A stretch of DNA of 63,037 bases from Leucobacter sp. Ag1 (GCF_000980875.1 NZ_LAYO01000092.1:1-63037), one strand, 5' to 3'; positions 1 to 8,723 are shown, numbered from the stretch's first letter. The notes: generated from the sequence alone by a model not told the origin. Program-made: numbers and translations.

Positions 1-1
1 C

Positions 2-265
2 CTCGGACGCGCGCCCGCGGCACCGGCGGTCGTGCTCTCGACCGAGGCAGCGGTGCGTTCCGCCGTGGCGGGCGGACTCGGGCCCGCCGTGCTCAGCGAT
101 CTGACGGTCGCCGACGATCTGCGGCTCGGCCGGATGCGCGCGGTCGAGATGCTCGGCGAACCGATCACCCGGCCACTGGCCGCGGTCTGGCGGGGGAGCG
201 AGCGCGACCTGTTCGGCGCGGCGCGCGACCTCGTGGGCGCGGCGGCCGCGCAGCCGCGGGCCTAG
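2..265 (+). CDS. LysR-family regulator, C-terminal end (partial)
   Basis: Only the last 87 or so codons are in the window; the reading frame is open from base 2 and the real start lies upstream. The residues around AVAGGLGPAVLSDL resemble the end of the LysR substrate-binding (periplasmic-binding-protein-like) domain, where a Gly-rich 'GLGPAVL' segment precedes the last strand, followed by a variable Ala-rich tail. The DNA-binding half is not visible, so the family call rests on this segment alone. Its TAG stop shares the palindrome CTAG (262-265) with the stop of the convergent ABC permease gene. Confidence 0.55.
   Translation, partial: LGRAPAAPAVVLSTEAAVRSAVAGGLGPAVLSDLTVADDLRLGRMRAVEMLGEPITRPLAAVWRGSERDLFGAARDLVGAAAAQPRA
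262..265. other. CTAG used as stop codon on both strands
   Basis: TAG on the plus strand (263-265) ends the LysR-type gene; TAG on the minus strand (264-262) ends the ABC permease gene. The palindrome CTAG serves both. Confidence 0.8.
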
Positions 266-1419
266 GCGACGCGGGCGCCGCGCGGCAGCTTGGCCGCCGG
301 GGTGCGCAGGCGGCGGTGCCCGGCCCACAGGAGGCCGGCCGCGAGCACCAGCTGCACCGTCGCGCCGATCCACCACACCGGGGCGCCGGTCTCGGACGGC
401 GCCGACGCCGACGACTCGCTGCGGGGCGCCGGGCAGTCGTTCCAGTCCTGAGGCTTGGCGCGGTCGTCCTGCATGCCCCTGACCAGCGTCGAGATCCCCG
501 AGAACAGGTCGTCGGAGGCGTGGGCGCTGCCGGCGCGCGGCGCGACCATGTCGGCGACGACGACGTAGGGATTCGGGGTGAGGACCCACCAGATGCCGGA
601 CGTCGGGGAGACGGGGACGGTGGTCGCCTCGGTCACGCACTCGACCGGCACGGCCTCCGTGCACTTGGCGATGGCGTCTTCGTCGTTCGTATCGGCCGAG
701 CACGCGTTGACGGCGTTCCAGTAGCCCGGCGAGAACGTCTGGTAGCTGATGTCGACGTAGCGCGTGCTGACCCCGACCGACAGCGCGAACGCGATCAGGG
801 TGCCGATCGACAGCAGCGCGACCAGCAGATAGGCGGTGACGATCGCGAAGACCTGCGAGGAGATCATCGCCGAGAGCGCGACGCCGAACACCGTGAAGAC
901 CCCGATCTGCAGGGCCAGCGCGAGCACCGCCACGAGGAGCTGCAGGGGATCGGTGCGCGAGAGCAGCAGGCTGATCACCACGAAGGGGGCCGCGACCACC
1001 AGGAACGCGAAACCCGTGATCCAGGCCGCGAGGGCCTTGCCGAGCAGCAGCGACCAGGTGCCGATGAGCGTGACCTGGGTGGTCGCGAGGGTGCCGCCCG
1101 AGCGTTCGGAGCTGATCGAACCGGCGGAGATCGCCGGCGCCACCAGCGTGCCGAACAGCAGTACGAAGTAGACGATGACCGAGAACAGGGGGTATGAGTC
1201 GAAACCCTGCCCGTACGCGCCGCTCATGGCCGAGAGCCAGAGCCACATCGCGCCCGTGACCACGCCGATCAGGCAGAACCACACGATCGCGAGGACGAGC
1301 AGTGTGCGCGAACGCAGGCGCTGCCGGAGCTCGAGCGCGGCGATGTGCCGCATGCCCCGCCAGAAGCCCGGCGGGCGGACCTCGAACGCGGGCGGGATCG
1401 CGGGCACCGTGCCGGTCAT
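262..1419 (-). CDS. ABC-2 type transporter permease
   Basis: 385-residue multi-spanning membrane protein. A cytosolic N-terminus with a Leu/Arg-rich segment (ALELRQRLRSRTLLVLAIVW) leads into about six hydrophobic spans near residues 40-60, 80-105, 130-155, 160-190, 195-220 and 350-370. Between the fifth and sixth lies a long extracytoplasmic loop of about 120 residues (roughly 225-345) with four cysteines that could form disulfides. This matches the ABC-2/NatB class of export permeases, which pair with a separate ATPase. The ATPase gene lies directly upstream and overlaps it by 4 nt (ATGA at 1416-1419), so the two are translationally coupled. Substrate cannot be told from sequence. Confidence 0.85.
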   Translation of the reverse strand: MTGTVPAIPPAFEVRPPGFWRGMRHIAALELRQRLRSRTLLVLAIVWFCLIGVVTGAMWLWLSAMSGAYGQGFDSYPLFSVIVYFVLLFGTLVAPAISAGSISSERSGGTLATTQVTLIGTWSLLLGKALAAWITGFAFLVVAAPFVVISLLLSRTDPLQLLVAVLALALQIGVFTVFGVALSAMISSQVFAIVTAYLLVALLSIGTLIAFALSVGVSTRYVDISYQTFSPGYWNAVNACSADTNDEDAIAKCTEAVPVECVTEATTVPVSPTSGIWWVLTPNPYVVVADMVAPRAGSAHASDDLFSGISTLVRGMQDDRAKPQDWNDCPAPRSESSASAPSETGAPVWWIGATVQLVLAAGLLWAGHRRLRTPAAKLPRGARVA

Positions 1420-2369
1420 CGCGTGGCCTCCGGGTCGGCGGCGATCTCGGCGCCCGGGTGCGAGAGCCGTACGAAGGCCTGCTCGAGCGTGCTCGAGGCG
1501 GGGGCGAACTCGACCACCGGGACGCCGGCCGAGACGAGCGCCGAGAGCGCGGCCGTGGCGGCCTTCTCGTCCGCGGCGTCGATCAGATGCACGGTGCCGC
1601 TGAGCGACGCCCGGCTCGTAGCCGGGATCCCCAGCCGGGCGAGCTCGGTCTCGAGCGCGCGCTCGTCGAGCGAGCGGACGCGCCAGCGGCTGCCGCGCTG
1701 GAGCGCGGCGTCGACGGCCTCCGGCGCGGTCGTCAGGCCCTTGCGGAGGAACACCACCCCGGTCGAGATCTCGTCGAGCTCGTCGAGCACGTGGCTGGTG
1801 ACGAGGATCGCGACCCCTTCGGCGGCGAGCTCGGTGAGCATGCGTCGCTGCGTCAGCCGGGCCTCCGGGTCGAGGCCGGACGCCGGCTCGTCGAGCAGGA
1901 GCACGCGCGGTCGGTGCACGAGCGCCCGCGCCAGACTGAGCCGCTGCTTCTGCCCCCGGGACAGGGTGTTGCTGCGCTGCCCCGCGAGTTCGACGAGCTC
2001 GGTCTGGGCGAGCAGTTCATCGGTGCGGCCGGCCGCCGCAGCGCCGCGGAGCCCGTACATGCCGCACACGGCCAGCAGCGTCTCGCGCACGGTCAGCGTC
2101 GGCCAGACGCCGAGCGCGTCCGGCATCCAGCCGAGCGCGGTCCGGGCCGCCAACGGATCCTCGATCGCGTCGCGGCCGGCGATCCGCACGGTGCCGCGGT
2201 CGGGGCGCAGCAGCGTCGCGAGCATCAGCATGAGCGTCGTCTTGCCGCTGCCGTTCGGGCCGACCAGCGCGGTGATCTCGCCGGGCGCGACCGAGAGTGT
2301 GGCGTTGTGCACGACCGGGATCTCGCCGAAGCTGCGCGAGAGCCCGACGGCTTCGATCGCGGGTTCCAT
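1416..2369 (-). CDS. ABC transporter ATP-binding protein
   Basis: 317 residues. Walker A is GPNGSGKTT (about residues 38-46), the signature region is LSRGQKQRL (ABC consensus LSGGQ changed to LSRGQ) and Walker B is LLLDEPASGLDP, followed by the switch histidine in VTSH. A C-terminal 90-residue tail is typical of ATPases that serve ABC-2 exporters (CcmA/NatA group). It is the partner of the overlapping permease. A -10-like hexamer TAGACT sits 7 nt before the ATG on the minus strand, so the mRNA may be leaderless and begin at this codon. Confidence 0.88.
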   Translation of the reverse strand: MEPAIEAVGLSRSFGEIPVVHNATLSVAPGEITALVGPNGSGKTTLMLMLATLLRPDRGTVRIAGRDAIEDPLAARTALGWMPDALGVWPTLTVRETLLAVCGMYGLRGAAAAGRTDELLAQTELVELAGQRSNTLSRGQKQRLSLARALVHRPRVLLLDEPASGLDPEARLTQRRMLTELAAEGVAILVTSHVLDELDEISTGVVFLRKGLTTAPEAVDAALQRGSRWRVRSLDERALETELARLGIPATSRASLSGTVHLIDAADEKAATAALSALVSAGVPVVEFAPASSTLEQAFVRLSHPGAEIAADPEATR

Positions 2370-2376
2370 GCGCCGG

Positions 2377-2382
2377 AGTCTA
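2377..2382 (-). promoter_or_regulatory. -10 element, leaderless start of the ABC exporter operon
   Basis: On the minus strand TAGACT is followed by 7 nt and then the ATG at 2369. Transcription normally begins 6-8 nt after the -10 hexamer, so the transcript would start at or next to the A of ATG. No Shine-Dalgarno sequence fits in the gap. Confidence 0.5.
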
Positions 2383-2446
2383 GCCGAGCGAGCCGGTGGA
2401 AAACCGGGGTGCGGATCGACGTTCCCCGCGCGTCACCAGGATCGCG

Positions 2447-2452
2447 TAGAAT
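2447..2452 (+). promoter_or_regulatory. -10 element of the DEAD-box helicase gene
   Basis: TAGAAT matches the TANNNT consensus. Two in-frame ATGs follow at 2456 and 2459. The second is 6 nt after the hexamer, the expected transcription start of a leaderless mRNA; the first would lie upstream of that start. Confidence 0.5.
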
Positions 2453-2458
2453 AGCATG

Positions 2459-4585
2459 ATGCGCGAAAACGAGAGCCCCGTCACGAGCGAGGCCGAGAAC
2501 GAACCCACCACCCCCGCCGAAGAACCGGAACAGCGGGTGACGTTCGCCGACCTCGGTCTCGCCGACGACGTCCTCCGCGCGATCACCGACGTCGGCTACG
2601 AGACCCCGTCGGCGATTCAGGCCGCCACCATCCCCGTCCTGCTCGAGGGCCGCGACGTCGTCGGTCTGGCGCAGACCGGCACCGGCAAGACCGCGGCGTT
2701 CGCGCTTCCGGTCCTGTCCCGCATCGATCCGGGCCAGGGCGTCCCGCAGGCGCTCGTGCTCGCACCGACGCGCGAGCTCGCGCTGCAGGTCTGCGAAGCG
2801 TTCGAGAGCTACGCGGCCCACCTGCCCGAGGTGCACCTGCTCCCGGTCTACGGAGGGCAGTCGTACACCCAGCAGCTCTCGGCGCTGCGCCGCGGCGTCG
2901 ACATCGTCGTGGGCACCCCCGGCCGCATCATGGACCACATGAAGCGCGGCTCGCTCGATCTCTCGCAGATCAAGTACCTCGTGCTCGACGAGGCCGACGA
3001 GATGCTCAAGATGGGCTTCGCCGAGGACGTCGAGACGATCCTCGCCGACACCCCCGACGAGAAGCAGGTCGCCCTGTTCTCGGCGACCATGCCGGCGCAG
3101 ATCCGTCGCATCTCGCAGCAGTACCTGAACGATCCCGAAGAGATCAAGATCGCGGGCAAGACCCAGACGAGCTCGAACATCACCCAGCGCTACGTGGTCT
3201 GCTCGTACCAGCAGAAGCTCGACGCCCTCACGCGCATCCTCGAGGTCGAAGAATTCGACGGCCTGATCGTCTTCACCCGCACCCGCGGCGATTCCGAGCA
3301 GGTCGCCGAGAAGCTCCGCGCACGCGGCTACTCGGCCGCCGCGATCAACGGCGACATCCAGCAGGCGCAGCGCGAGCGCACCGTGCAGGCGCTGAAGGAC
3401 GGCAAGCTCGACATCCTCGTCGCCACCGACGTCGCGGCGCGCGGCCTCGACGTCGAGCGCATCAGCCACGTCATCAACTACGACCTGCCGATCGACACCG
3501 AGTCGTACGTGCACCGCATCGGCCGCACCGGCCGTGCCGGCCGCTCGGGCGACGCGATCAGCTTCGTCACCCCGCGCGAGCGCCGCCTGCTCAAGGCGAT
3601 CGAGAAGACCACCAAGCAGCCGCTCACGCAGATGCAGCTGCCGCAGGTCGACGAGGTCAACGCGACCCGTCTCTCGCGCTTCGACGATGCGATCACCTCG
3701 GCGCTCGGCGAGACCAAACGCGTCGACGCGTTCCGCGACATCATCGCCCACTACGTGCGTCACCACGACGTGCCCGAGACCGACGTCGCCGCCGCGCTTG
3801 CGGTCGTGGCACAGGGCGACACACCCCTGCTGCTCACCGAAGCCGATGACCGTCAGTTCGAGCGCGACCGCCGCACCGCCAAGACCTTCCTCGAAGATCG
3901 CCCGGAGCGCGAGCGCCCCGGGCGCGACCGCGAGGATCGCGGCCCGCGCCAGACGCGCGACGACCTGCAGCAGTACCGCATCGAGGTGGGACGCCGCCAG
4001 CGCGTGCAGCCCGGCCAGATCGTGGGCGCGCTCGCGAACGAGGGCAACCTGACCCGCGACGACTTCGGCCGTATCAAGGTGTTCGACGATTTCTCCCTGG
4101 TCGAGCTGCCGAAGGATCTCTCGCGTGAGACCCTCGAGGCGCTGAGCCAGACCCGCATCGGCGGGACTCCGATCAACATCGCGGTCGACAACGGACCGCA
4201 GCGCGGTGGCGATCGCGGCGGCCGCTCCTATGGTGACCGTGACCGCGGTGGCGATCGCGGTGGTCGTTCGTACGGTGACCGTGACCGCGGCGGCGACCGC
4301 GGCGGTCGTTCCTACGGCGACCGTGACCGCGGCGGCGATCGGGGTGGCGATCGCGGTGGCCGTTCCTACGGCGACCGTGACCGCGGCAACGATCGCGGCG
4401 GTGACCGCGGGGGACGCTCGTACGGTGACCGTGACCGCGGTGGCGACCGCGGTGGGCGTTCCTACGGCGACCGTGACCGGGGCAACGATCGCGGTGGCGA
4501 CCGCGGGGGACGCTCGTGGGATCGCGGCGACCGTCGCGATTCGGGCGAGAACCGCTCCGACGGCAAGCGCAAGCCCCGCTGGTAG
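2459..4585 (+). CDS. deaD: DEAD-box ATP-dependent RNA helicase
   Basis: About 708 residues. All helicase motifs are present: an aromatic F plus Q motif near residue 30-50, AQTGTGKT, PTRELA, GTPGR, DEAD, SAT, ARGLDV and HRIGRTGRAG. After the two RecA domains (to about residue 410) comes a segment at about 500-575 (RRQRVQPGQIVGALANEG onward) matching the DbpA/CsdA RNA-binding domain. The last 130 residues are near-perfect GGDRGGRSYGDRDR-type repeats, an RGG-like disordered RNA-binding tail. Family role: unwinding structured RNA in ribosome assembly, mRNA decay and cold adaptation. ATG 2459 is preferred to 2456 because of the upstream -10 hexamer. A strong hairpin follows the gene. Confidence 0.93.
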   Translation: MRENESPVTSEAENEPTTPAEEPEQRVTFADLGLADDVLRAITDVGYETPSAIQAATIPVLLEGRDVVGLAQTGTGKTAAFALPVLSRIDPGQGVPQALVLAPTRELALQVCEAFESYAAHLPEVHLLPVYGGQSYTQQLSALRRGVDIVVGTPGRIMDHMKRGSLDLSQIKYLVLDEADEMLKMGFAEDVETILADTPDEKQVALFSATMPAQIRRISQQYLNDPEEIKIAGKTQTSSNITQRYVVCSYQQKLDALTRILEVEEFDGLIVFTRTRGDSEQVAEKLRARGYSAAAINGDIQQAQRERTVQALKDGKLDILVATDVAARGLDVERISHVINYDLPIDTESYVHRIGRTGRAGRSGDAISFVTPRERRLLKAIEKTTKQPLTQMQLPQVDEVNATRLSRFDDAITSALGETKRVDAFRDIIAHYVRHHDVPETDVAAALAVVAQGDTPLLLTEADDRQFERDRRTAKTFLEDRPERERPGRDREDRGPRQTRDDLQQYRIEVGRRQRVQPGQIVGALANEGNLTRDDFGRIKVFDDFSLVELPKDLSRETLEALSQTRIGGTPINIAVDNGPQRGGDRGGRSYGDRDRGGDRGGRSYGDRDRGGDRGGRSYGDRDRGGDRGGDRGGRSYGDRDRGNDRGGDRGGRSYGDRDRGGDRGGRSYGDRDRGNDRGGDRGGRSWDRGDRRDSGENRSDGKRKPRW
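4200..4530 (+). repeat. Tandem coding repeats, Arg/Gly/Asp/Tyr-rich tail of the helicase
   Basis: The 3' part of the helicase gene consists of repeated modules encoding GGDRGGRSYGDRDR, with variable short GGDR/GND insertions between units. Nucleotide identity between units is high with third-position changes, so recombination could change copy number in frame without disrupting the domain. Confidence 0.85.
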
Positions 4586-4613
4586 TCCGCGGCTCCTGAT
4601 CGAGCCGTACTGA

Positions 4614-4652
4614 ACGATGCGCCGTTCCCCGAGGAGGGGAGCGGCGCATCGT
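4614..4652 (+). terminator. Hairpin after the helicase gene
   Basis: A 17-nt arm (4614-4630) pairs with 4636-4652 around the loop GAGGA; the only imperfection is one G-U-type pair. It lies 28 nt after the helicase stop. There is no long U-run, as is common in high-G+C actinobacteria. Confidence 0.75.
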
Positions 4653-4755
4653 CGTTCTGCGGGCGGTGTTTATGCGGAATGCGCAGCGCGTGCGGCACCG
4701 TTGGATGCCTCGACGACGAATGGACGGCGAGTTGGTCGCCGATGGGGCATCCGCT

Positions 4756-4830
4756 CGTCGGTGCGGCGTCCACCCGTCGGTGCGGCGTCCATCCGTCGGT
4801 GCGGCGTCCATCCGTCGATGCGGCAGAACC
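4756..4830. repeat. Four tandem 19-bp repeats
   Basis: The motif CGTCGGTGCGGCGTCCAYC recurs at 4756, 4775, 4794 and 4813, an exact 19-bp period; the last unit has one change and is cut short. The array ends about 6 bp before the stop codon of the minus-strand ThDP enzyme gene, between two convergent transcription units. No spacers are present. Confidence 0.85.
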
Positions 4831-4836
4831 GGCCGC

Positions 4837-6672
4837 TCAGGCCACGCCGTTGACCCGCTGGATCTCGACCTGGTACGGAGCGACCACGCTCGACGAGATC
4901 CGGCAGTCGAGCAGGATCGTGCCGGTACCGCCGGCGGCGTTCCACTCGGCGAGGGCATCGAGATCCGAGAGCCGCTCGACGCGGACGCCGGTGGCGCCGA
5001 GCGCCGAGGCGAGGCCCGCGAAGTTGGCGTCGGGGATCCGCATGGGGGTCTGATCCAGACCCATGCGTCCGTAGAGGTGCACCTCGGCCCCGTACGCGGC
5101 GTCGTTCCAGACGACGATCACGCAGCGCGGCGCGGTGCGGATCGCGGTCTCGAGGTCGGCGAGCGCCATGAGGCCGCCGCCGTCGCCCGTCGAGAGCACG
5201 ACGGTGGAATCGGGCGCGGCCGCGGCGACGCCCGCGACGGTCGAGAATCCGAGGCCGATGGTCTGGTAGGCGGTGCCGACCATCGCCATGCGCTCGGGCG
5301 AGGCCACCGGCCAGAACATGTTGGTCCAGCCGATGAAGTGCCCGCCGTCGGTGGTGACGTGGCGGTCCTCGGGCAGCAGCTCCGCGAGACGGGAGCCCAC
5401 CGCTCGGGGATCGAGACGTCCGTCGGGGCAGATTCCGTCGGGGTGCTCGGCGAGGCCGGTGTCGCGCACTCGCAGGGCGCCACCCGGCTCGAGGCCGGCG
5501 ACCCGCTCGCGCCATCCGCTGGGCTCGGGGCGCGCGTCCCCGAGTGCGCCCCGGAGCGCGCCGAGCACGGTGCGGGCGTCGCCCTGCAGCAGGGTCTGCT
5601 CGATCGGGTGCGCGGACTTCGGGGGAGCGACGCGGTCGACGTCGACGCGGATCAGCACCGTGCCCGCGCCGAGCAGATCGCCGAACCGCATCGTGAACTG
5701 GTTGAGGCTCGCGCCCACGGCGAGGACGACGTCTGCGGTCGCGACGAGATCCATCGCGGCCTCCTGGCCGAAGCCGCCGGTGACGCCGAGGTCGAAGCGC
5801 TGCTCGGGGAAGATGCCGCGGCCGAGCGCGGTGGAGGACGTGACGGCGCCGAGGGCGTCGGCGAGGGCGCCGAGCTCGGCGGCGGCTCCCGAGATCCACG
5901 CGCCGCGACCGGCGAGGATCAGGGGGCGCTCCGCCCGCGCGAGCGCTGCGACGGCGAGATCGAGCTCTCGGGCGTCGAGCGGGGGCGTGTCGACGGCGGG
6001 GGCCGGCTGCTCGGAGGGCGCCGTCGGAGCGAGCGCGGCGGCCGACGGCAGCGCGGCGGAGTCGACGGCCGCCGAGCCGGCGGTCGATCCGGCCGTGACC
6101 GGAGCGGTGGGCATGTCGTACGGGATCGCGAGCACGACGGGACGTCGTGTGCGCGTGGCCGAATCGGCGGCTCGCTCGACCAGCGCGTCGATCCCGGTCG
6201 TGCCGACGGTCAGCGTGCGCACGCCGATGGCCGCGGCGAGCAGCTCCTGGTCGACGTCCCAGGGGCGGGGGCCGCCGGTGGGAGCGTCGCCGACCACGAC
6301 GAGCATCGGGATCCGGGCCTGCGCGGACTCGGCGAGCGCGGTGAGGGTGTTCGTGAACCCGGCGCCGTAGGTGGTGCTCGCGATCGCGAGACCGCCGCCG
6401 ACCCGATGGTAGGCGTCGGCCGAGGCGACGGTCGCCGCTTCGTGGCGGACCGTGGTGATGGGCAGCCCGGCTTCGCGCAGGCCCTCCATCAGATGCGCAT
6501 TGCCGTTGCCCATCAGGGCGAACGCGTGGGTGGCCCGCTGGGCGAGCGCGGTCGCGAGCGCCGTCGAGACGGTGGCGGGGTGCTGAGATCCTTCGGATCG
6601 CGGAGAGTCCGACCGGCCGTGGTCGGTTCCGGCGGAGGGGGAAACAGGGTAGGCGGGCGCGTGCTGAGACAT
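4837..6672 (-). CDS. Thiamine diphosphate-dependent enzyme (acetolactate synthase-like)
   Basis: 611 residues from the ATG at 6672, which has GGAG 6 nt upstream; the longer open frame to 6840 has no such site. Domain order is PYR, central and PP, as in acetohydroxyacid synthase and benzoylformate decarboxylase relatives. The catalytic Glu is in VRHEAATVASADAY. The Mg-ThDP motif is intact: GDGGG, then about 25 residues, then VVWNDAAYG. It belongs to the same subfamily as the gene at 13499-15193. The gene is divergent from an FAD hydroxylase, so a decarboxylase or ligase acting on an aromatic or branched 2-oxo acid is possible, but the exact substrate is not determinable. Confidence 0.75.
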   Translation of the reverse strand: MSQHAPAYPVSPSAGTDHGRSDSPRSEGSQHPATVSTALATALAQRATHAFALMGNGNAHLMEGLREAGLPITTVRHEAATVASADAYHRVGGGLAIASTTYGAGFTNTLTALAESAQARIPMLVVVGDAPTGGPRPWDVDQELLAAAIGVRTLTVGTTGIDALVERAADSATRTRRPVVLAIPYDMPTAPVTAGSTAGSAAVDSAALPSAAALAPTAPSEQPAPAVDTPPLDARELDLAVAALARAERPLILAGRGAWISGAAAELGALADALGAVTSSTALGRGIFPEQRFDLGVTGGFGQEAAMDLVATADVVLAVGASLNQFTMRFGDLLGAGTVLIRVDVDRVAPPKSAHPIEQTLLQGDARTVLGALRGALGDARPEPSGWRERVAGLEPGGALRVRDTGLAEHPDGICPDGRLDPRAVGSRLAELLPEDRHVTTDGGHFIGWTNMFWPVASPERMAMVGTAYQTIGLGFSTVAGVAAAAPDSTVVLSTGDGGGLMALADLETAIRTAPRCVIVVWNDAAYGAEVHLYGRMGLDQTPMRIPDANFAGLASALGATGVRVERLSDLDALAEWNAAGGTGTILLDCRISSSVVAPYQVEIQRVNGVA

Positions 6673-6838
6673 GCTGAGCTCCGAGACGTCGATGTACGAG
6701 GAAGCTGTATGTCTCGCCGTTGCCGGTTCAGCGCCCCTTTTTCGAACGCCTTCTGCGATGCCCCGGTCGGATCCGCCGACCGGTCGCTGATGGACGACGA
6801 AATCGTACCACCGACGAGCGATGCATTCGTCAATGGTC

Positions 6839-6880
6839 ATGTCAATGGCGTTGACATCTGAGTTTCCCGGCGGTTACGCT
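6839..6880 (+). promoter_or_regulatory. Promoter with overlapping palindromic operator, FAD monooxygenase
   Basis: TTGACA (6851-6856) and TACGCT (6875-6880) with an 18-nt spacer form a good housekeeping promoter for the gene starting at 6911. The -35 is also the right arm of the palindrome ATGTCAATGGCGTTGACAT (6839-6857, 7-bp arms), so a repressor bound there would block the promoter. A further half-copy GTCAATGG occurs at 6829. Confidence 0.6.
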
Positions 6881-6910
6881 CTCTGCGCACGCGACCGAAG
6901 GAGAACACGC

Positions 6911-8215
6911 ATGCAGATCGTCATCGTCGGGGCCGGCATCGGAGGCCTCATCACCGCCCTCAGCCTGGAGGCCGCGGGCTTCCGCGACATCGTGGTCGCT
7001 GAACGCAGTCGCGAGATCCGCGGTCTCGGTGTCGGGCTCAACCTGCTGCCGCACGCCGTCCGAGAGCTCACCGAGCTCGGGGTGGCCGATCGGATCGCGG
7101 AACTCGGCGTCGAACCGGGCACGCTCGCGTACTTCAACCGGCACGGGCAGGCGATCTGGAGCGAGCCGCGCGGACGGGACGCGGGCTATGCCTGGCCGCA
7201 GCTCTCGGTGCATCGCGGCCGCCTGCAGATCCTCCTCCGCGACCTCGTCGAGGAGCGTCTCGGTGACGTCATCCGCCTGGGCCACTCGCTCGTCGCGCTC
7301 GAACCCGGCGACGCCGAACGGCGTGCCGTCGCGACCTTCGAGGTCGCCGGCGGCGAACGCGTCGAACTGGCCGGAGACCTCGTCGTCGCGGCGGACGGGA
7401 TCCACTCCGTGGCACGCTCGCTGCGATACCCCGAAGAGGGGGGACCGCGGTGGGGCGGGCTCACCCTCTGGCGCGGCACCGCGCTGGTCGAGCCGTTCCT
7501 GGACGGGCGCACCATGATCATGGCGGGCGATGCCGAGCAGAAGTTCGTCGCCTACCCGCTGGGAGTGCCGCTCGAGGACGGCAGGATCCGGGTCAATTTC
7601 ATCGCGGAGCGTCGGGGAGGCGGCGTCTCCGGCGCGGACTGGAATCGTCAGGTCGAGCGGGCGCCGATCGCCGAGCTGTTTGCGGACTGGCGCTTCGACT
7701 GGCTCGACGTCCCCGCGACGATCGCCGGTGCCGAGGAGCTGCTGGAGTACCCGATGGTGGACCGCAATGCGATCCCGCAATGGACCTTCGGGCGTACGAC
7801 CCTGCTCGGTGACGCGGCGCACGCCATGTATCCGAACGGTTCGAACGGTGGCTCGCAGGCCACGCTCGATGCGCGGACGCTCGCGTACCACGTGGCGCTC
7901 GGCGGAACCGCGGCGGGTGTTCCGGCGGCGCTCGCCGCGTACGAGGCGGACCGTCGGCCCGCGACCGCTCGGCTGCTCGAGCTGACGCGTCAGACGGGAC
8001 CCGAGCGCGTCATGCAACTGGCGTTCGAGCGCGCGCCGGAGGGGTTCTCCGACGTGCACGATGCGATCTCGGCGGCGGAGCTCGAGGGGATCGCGGCTGA
8101 GTACAAGCGGGCGGCCGGGTTCCATCCGTCCGAGCTCGCCGCGCGGCCGTCCCTCGGCGTGCGCCGGCCGGCCGATGCACCGGCCGCATCGCTGCGCGAT
8201 TCCGGCGCGGCATGA
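6911..8215 (+). CDS. FAD-dependent monooxygenase (PhzS/salicylate hydroxylase-like)
   Basis: 434 residues from ATG 6911, preceded by GAAGGAG; upstream in-frame starts lie inside the promoter. Class A flavoprotein hydroxylase motifs are all present: GAGIGG at the N-terminus for ADP of FAD, the DG motif VVAADGIHS near residue 163-172 and the GD motif LLGDAAHAMYPNGSNGG near residue 296-312. The segments GVGLNLLPHAVREL and WSEPRGRDAGYAWPQ resemble the PhzS/flavin-dependent oxidoreductase subgroup acting on aromatic carboxylates. The family uses NAD(P)H and O2 to hydroxylate, sometimes decarboxylatively, an aromatic ring. It overlaps the next gene by 4 nt. Confidence 0.85.
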   Translation: MQIVIVGAGIGGLITALSLEAAGFRDIVVAERSREIRGLGVGLNLLPHAVRELTELGVADRIAELGVEPGTLAYFNRHGQAIWSEPRGRDAGYAWPQLSVHRGRLQILLRDLVEERLGDVIRLGHSLVALEPGDAERRAVATFEVAGGERVELAGDLVVAADGIHSVARSLRYPEEGGPRWGGLTLWRGTALVEPFLDGRTMIMAGDAEQKFVAYPLGVPLEDGRIRVNFIAERRGGGVSGADWNRQVERAPIAELFADWRFDWLDVPATIAGAEELLEYPMVDRNAIPQWTFGRTTLLGDAAHAMYPNGSNGGSQATLDARTLAYHVALGGTAAGVPAALAAYEADRRPATARLLELTRQTGPERVMQLAFERAPEGFSDVHDAISAAELEGIAAEYKRAAGFHPSELAARPSLGVRRPADAPAASLRDSGAA

Positions 8216-8694
8216 AGCCCGGAGGATCGGTGCGGAGCGGACCCCGGCTCGAAGCGGTCCCGGTCGCCGAGATCCGGGTCCGACTCGGCGAGCCGCTCGA
8301 TTTCGGTGAGACGCGGGACGGTCGCCGCAGATTCACGCCCGTGCTGGGCGGTGAGCTGCGCGGGCTGCCGGGCGAGGACGCCGAGCGCCTGGGGATCGGA
8401 CGTCTGCGGGCGGAGATCCTTCCCGGCGGCGGGGACCGGCAGCTGCTGCGCTCCGATGACGCTGTCGAGATCGACGCGGGCTACTCCGCGAGAATCAGCG
8501 GTGGCGGGCTCATCGGGATCCGGGCCATCGGGATCCGGGCGGCCGCTGCGGAGGGCGAGGCACCGTACTTCCGGGTGCAGCTGCGATTCGAGACCGCTGA
8601 GCCGGAACTCGCGGAGCTGCAGCGCGGGTTCTTCGTGGCGGACGGGCGGCGGGACGTCTCGGAGGTGCGGCACGTCGTGCATCTGATCCGGTGA
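8212..8694 (+). CDS. DUF3237 family protein
   Basis: 160 residues, translationally coupled (ATGA, 8212-8215) to the FAD monooxygenase. The sequence pattern is that of DUF3237: GGELRGLPGE, LPGGGDRQLLRSD, AVEIDAGYSAR, PYFRVQLRFET and the C-terminal VADGRRDVSEVRHVVHLIR. The family forms a small beta barrel and is often found beside flavin hydroxylases and decarboxylases of aromatic catabolism; its biochemical role is not known to me. Coupling suggests it works on the hydroxylase product or stabilises the enzyme. Confidence 0.8.
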   Translation: MKPGGSVRSGPRLEAVPVAEIRVRLGEPLDFGETRDGRRRFTPVLGGELRGLPGEDAERLGIGRLRAEILPGGGDRQLLRSDDAVEIDAGYSARISGGGLIGIRAIGIRAAAAEGEAPYFRVQLRFETAEPELAELQRGFFVADGRRDVSEVRHVVHLIR

Positions 8695-8723
8695 GGGGCG
8701 CGACAGCGCAGGCGAACTCCTGT

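Noticed and set aside
4756..4830. CRISPR-like repeats.
   Set aside because: Units are 19 bp directly abutting, without spacers or cas genes.
6821..6910. An upstream start for the FAD hydroxylase.
   Set aside because: It would include the operator and promoter in the coding region; ATG 6911 has a good Shine-Dalgarno and is followed at once by the GxGxxG strand.
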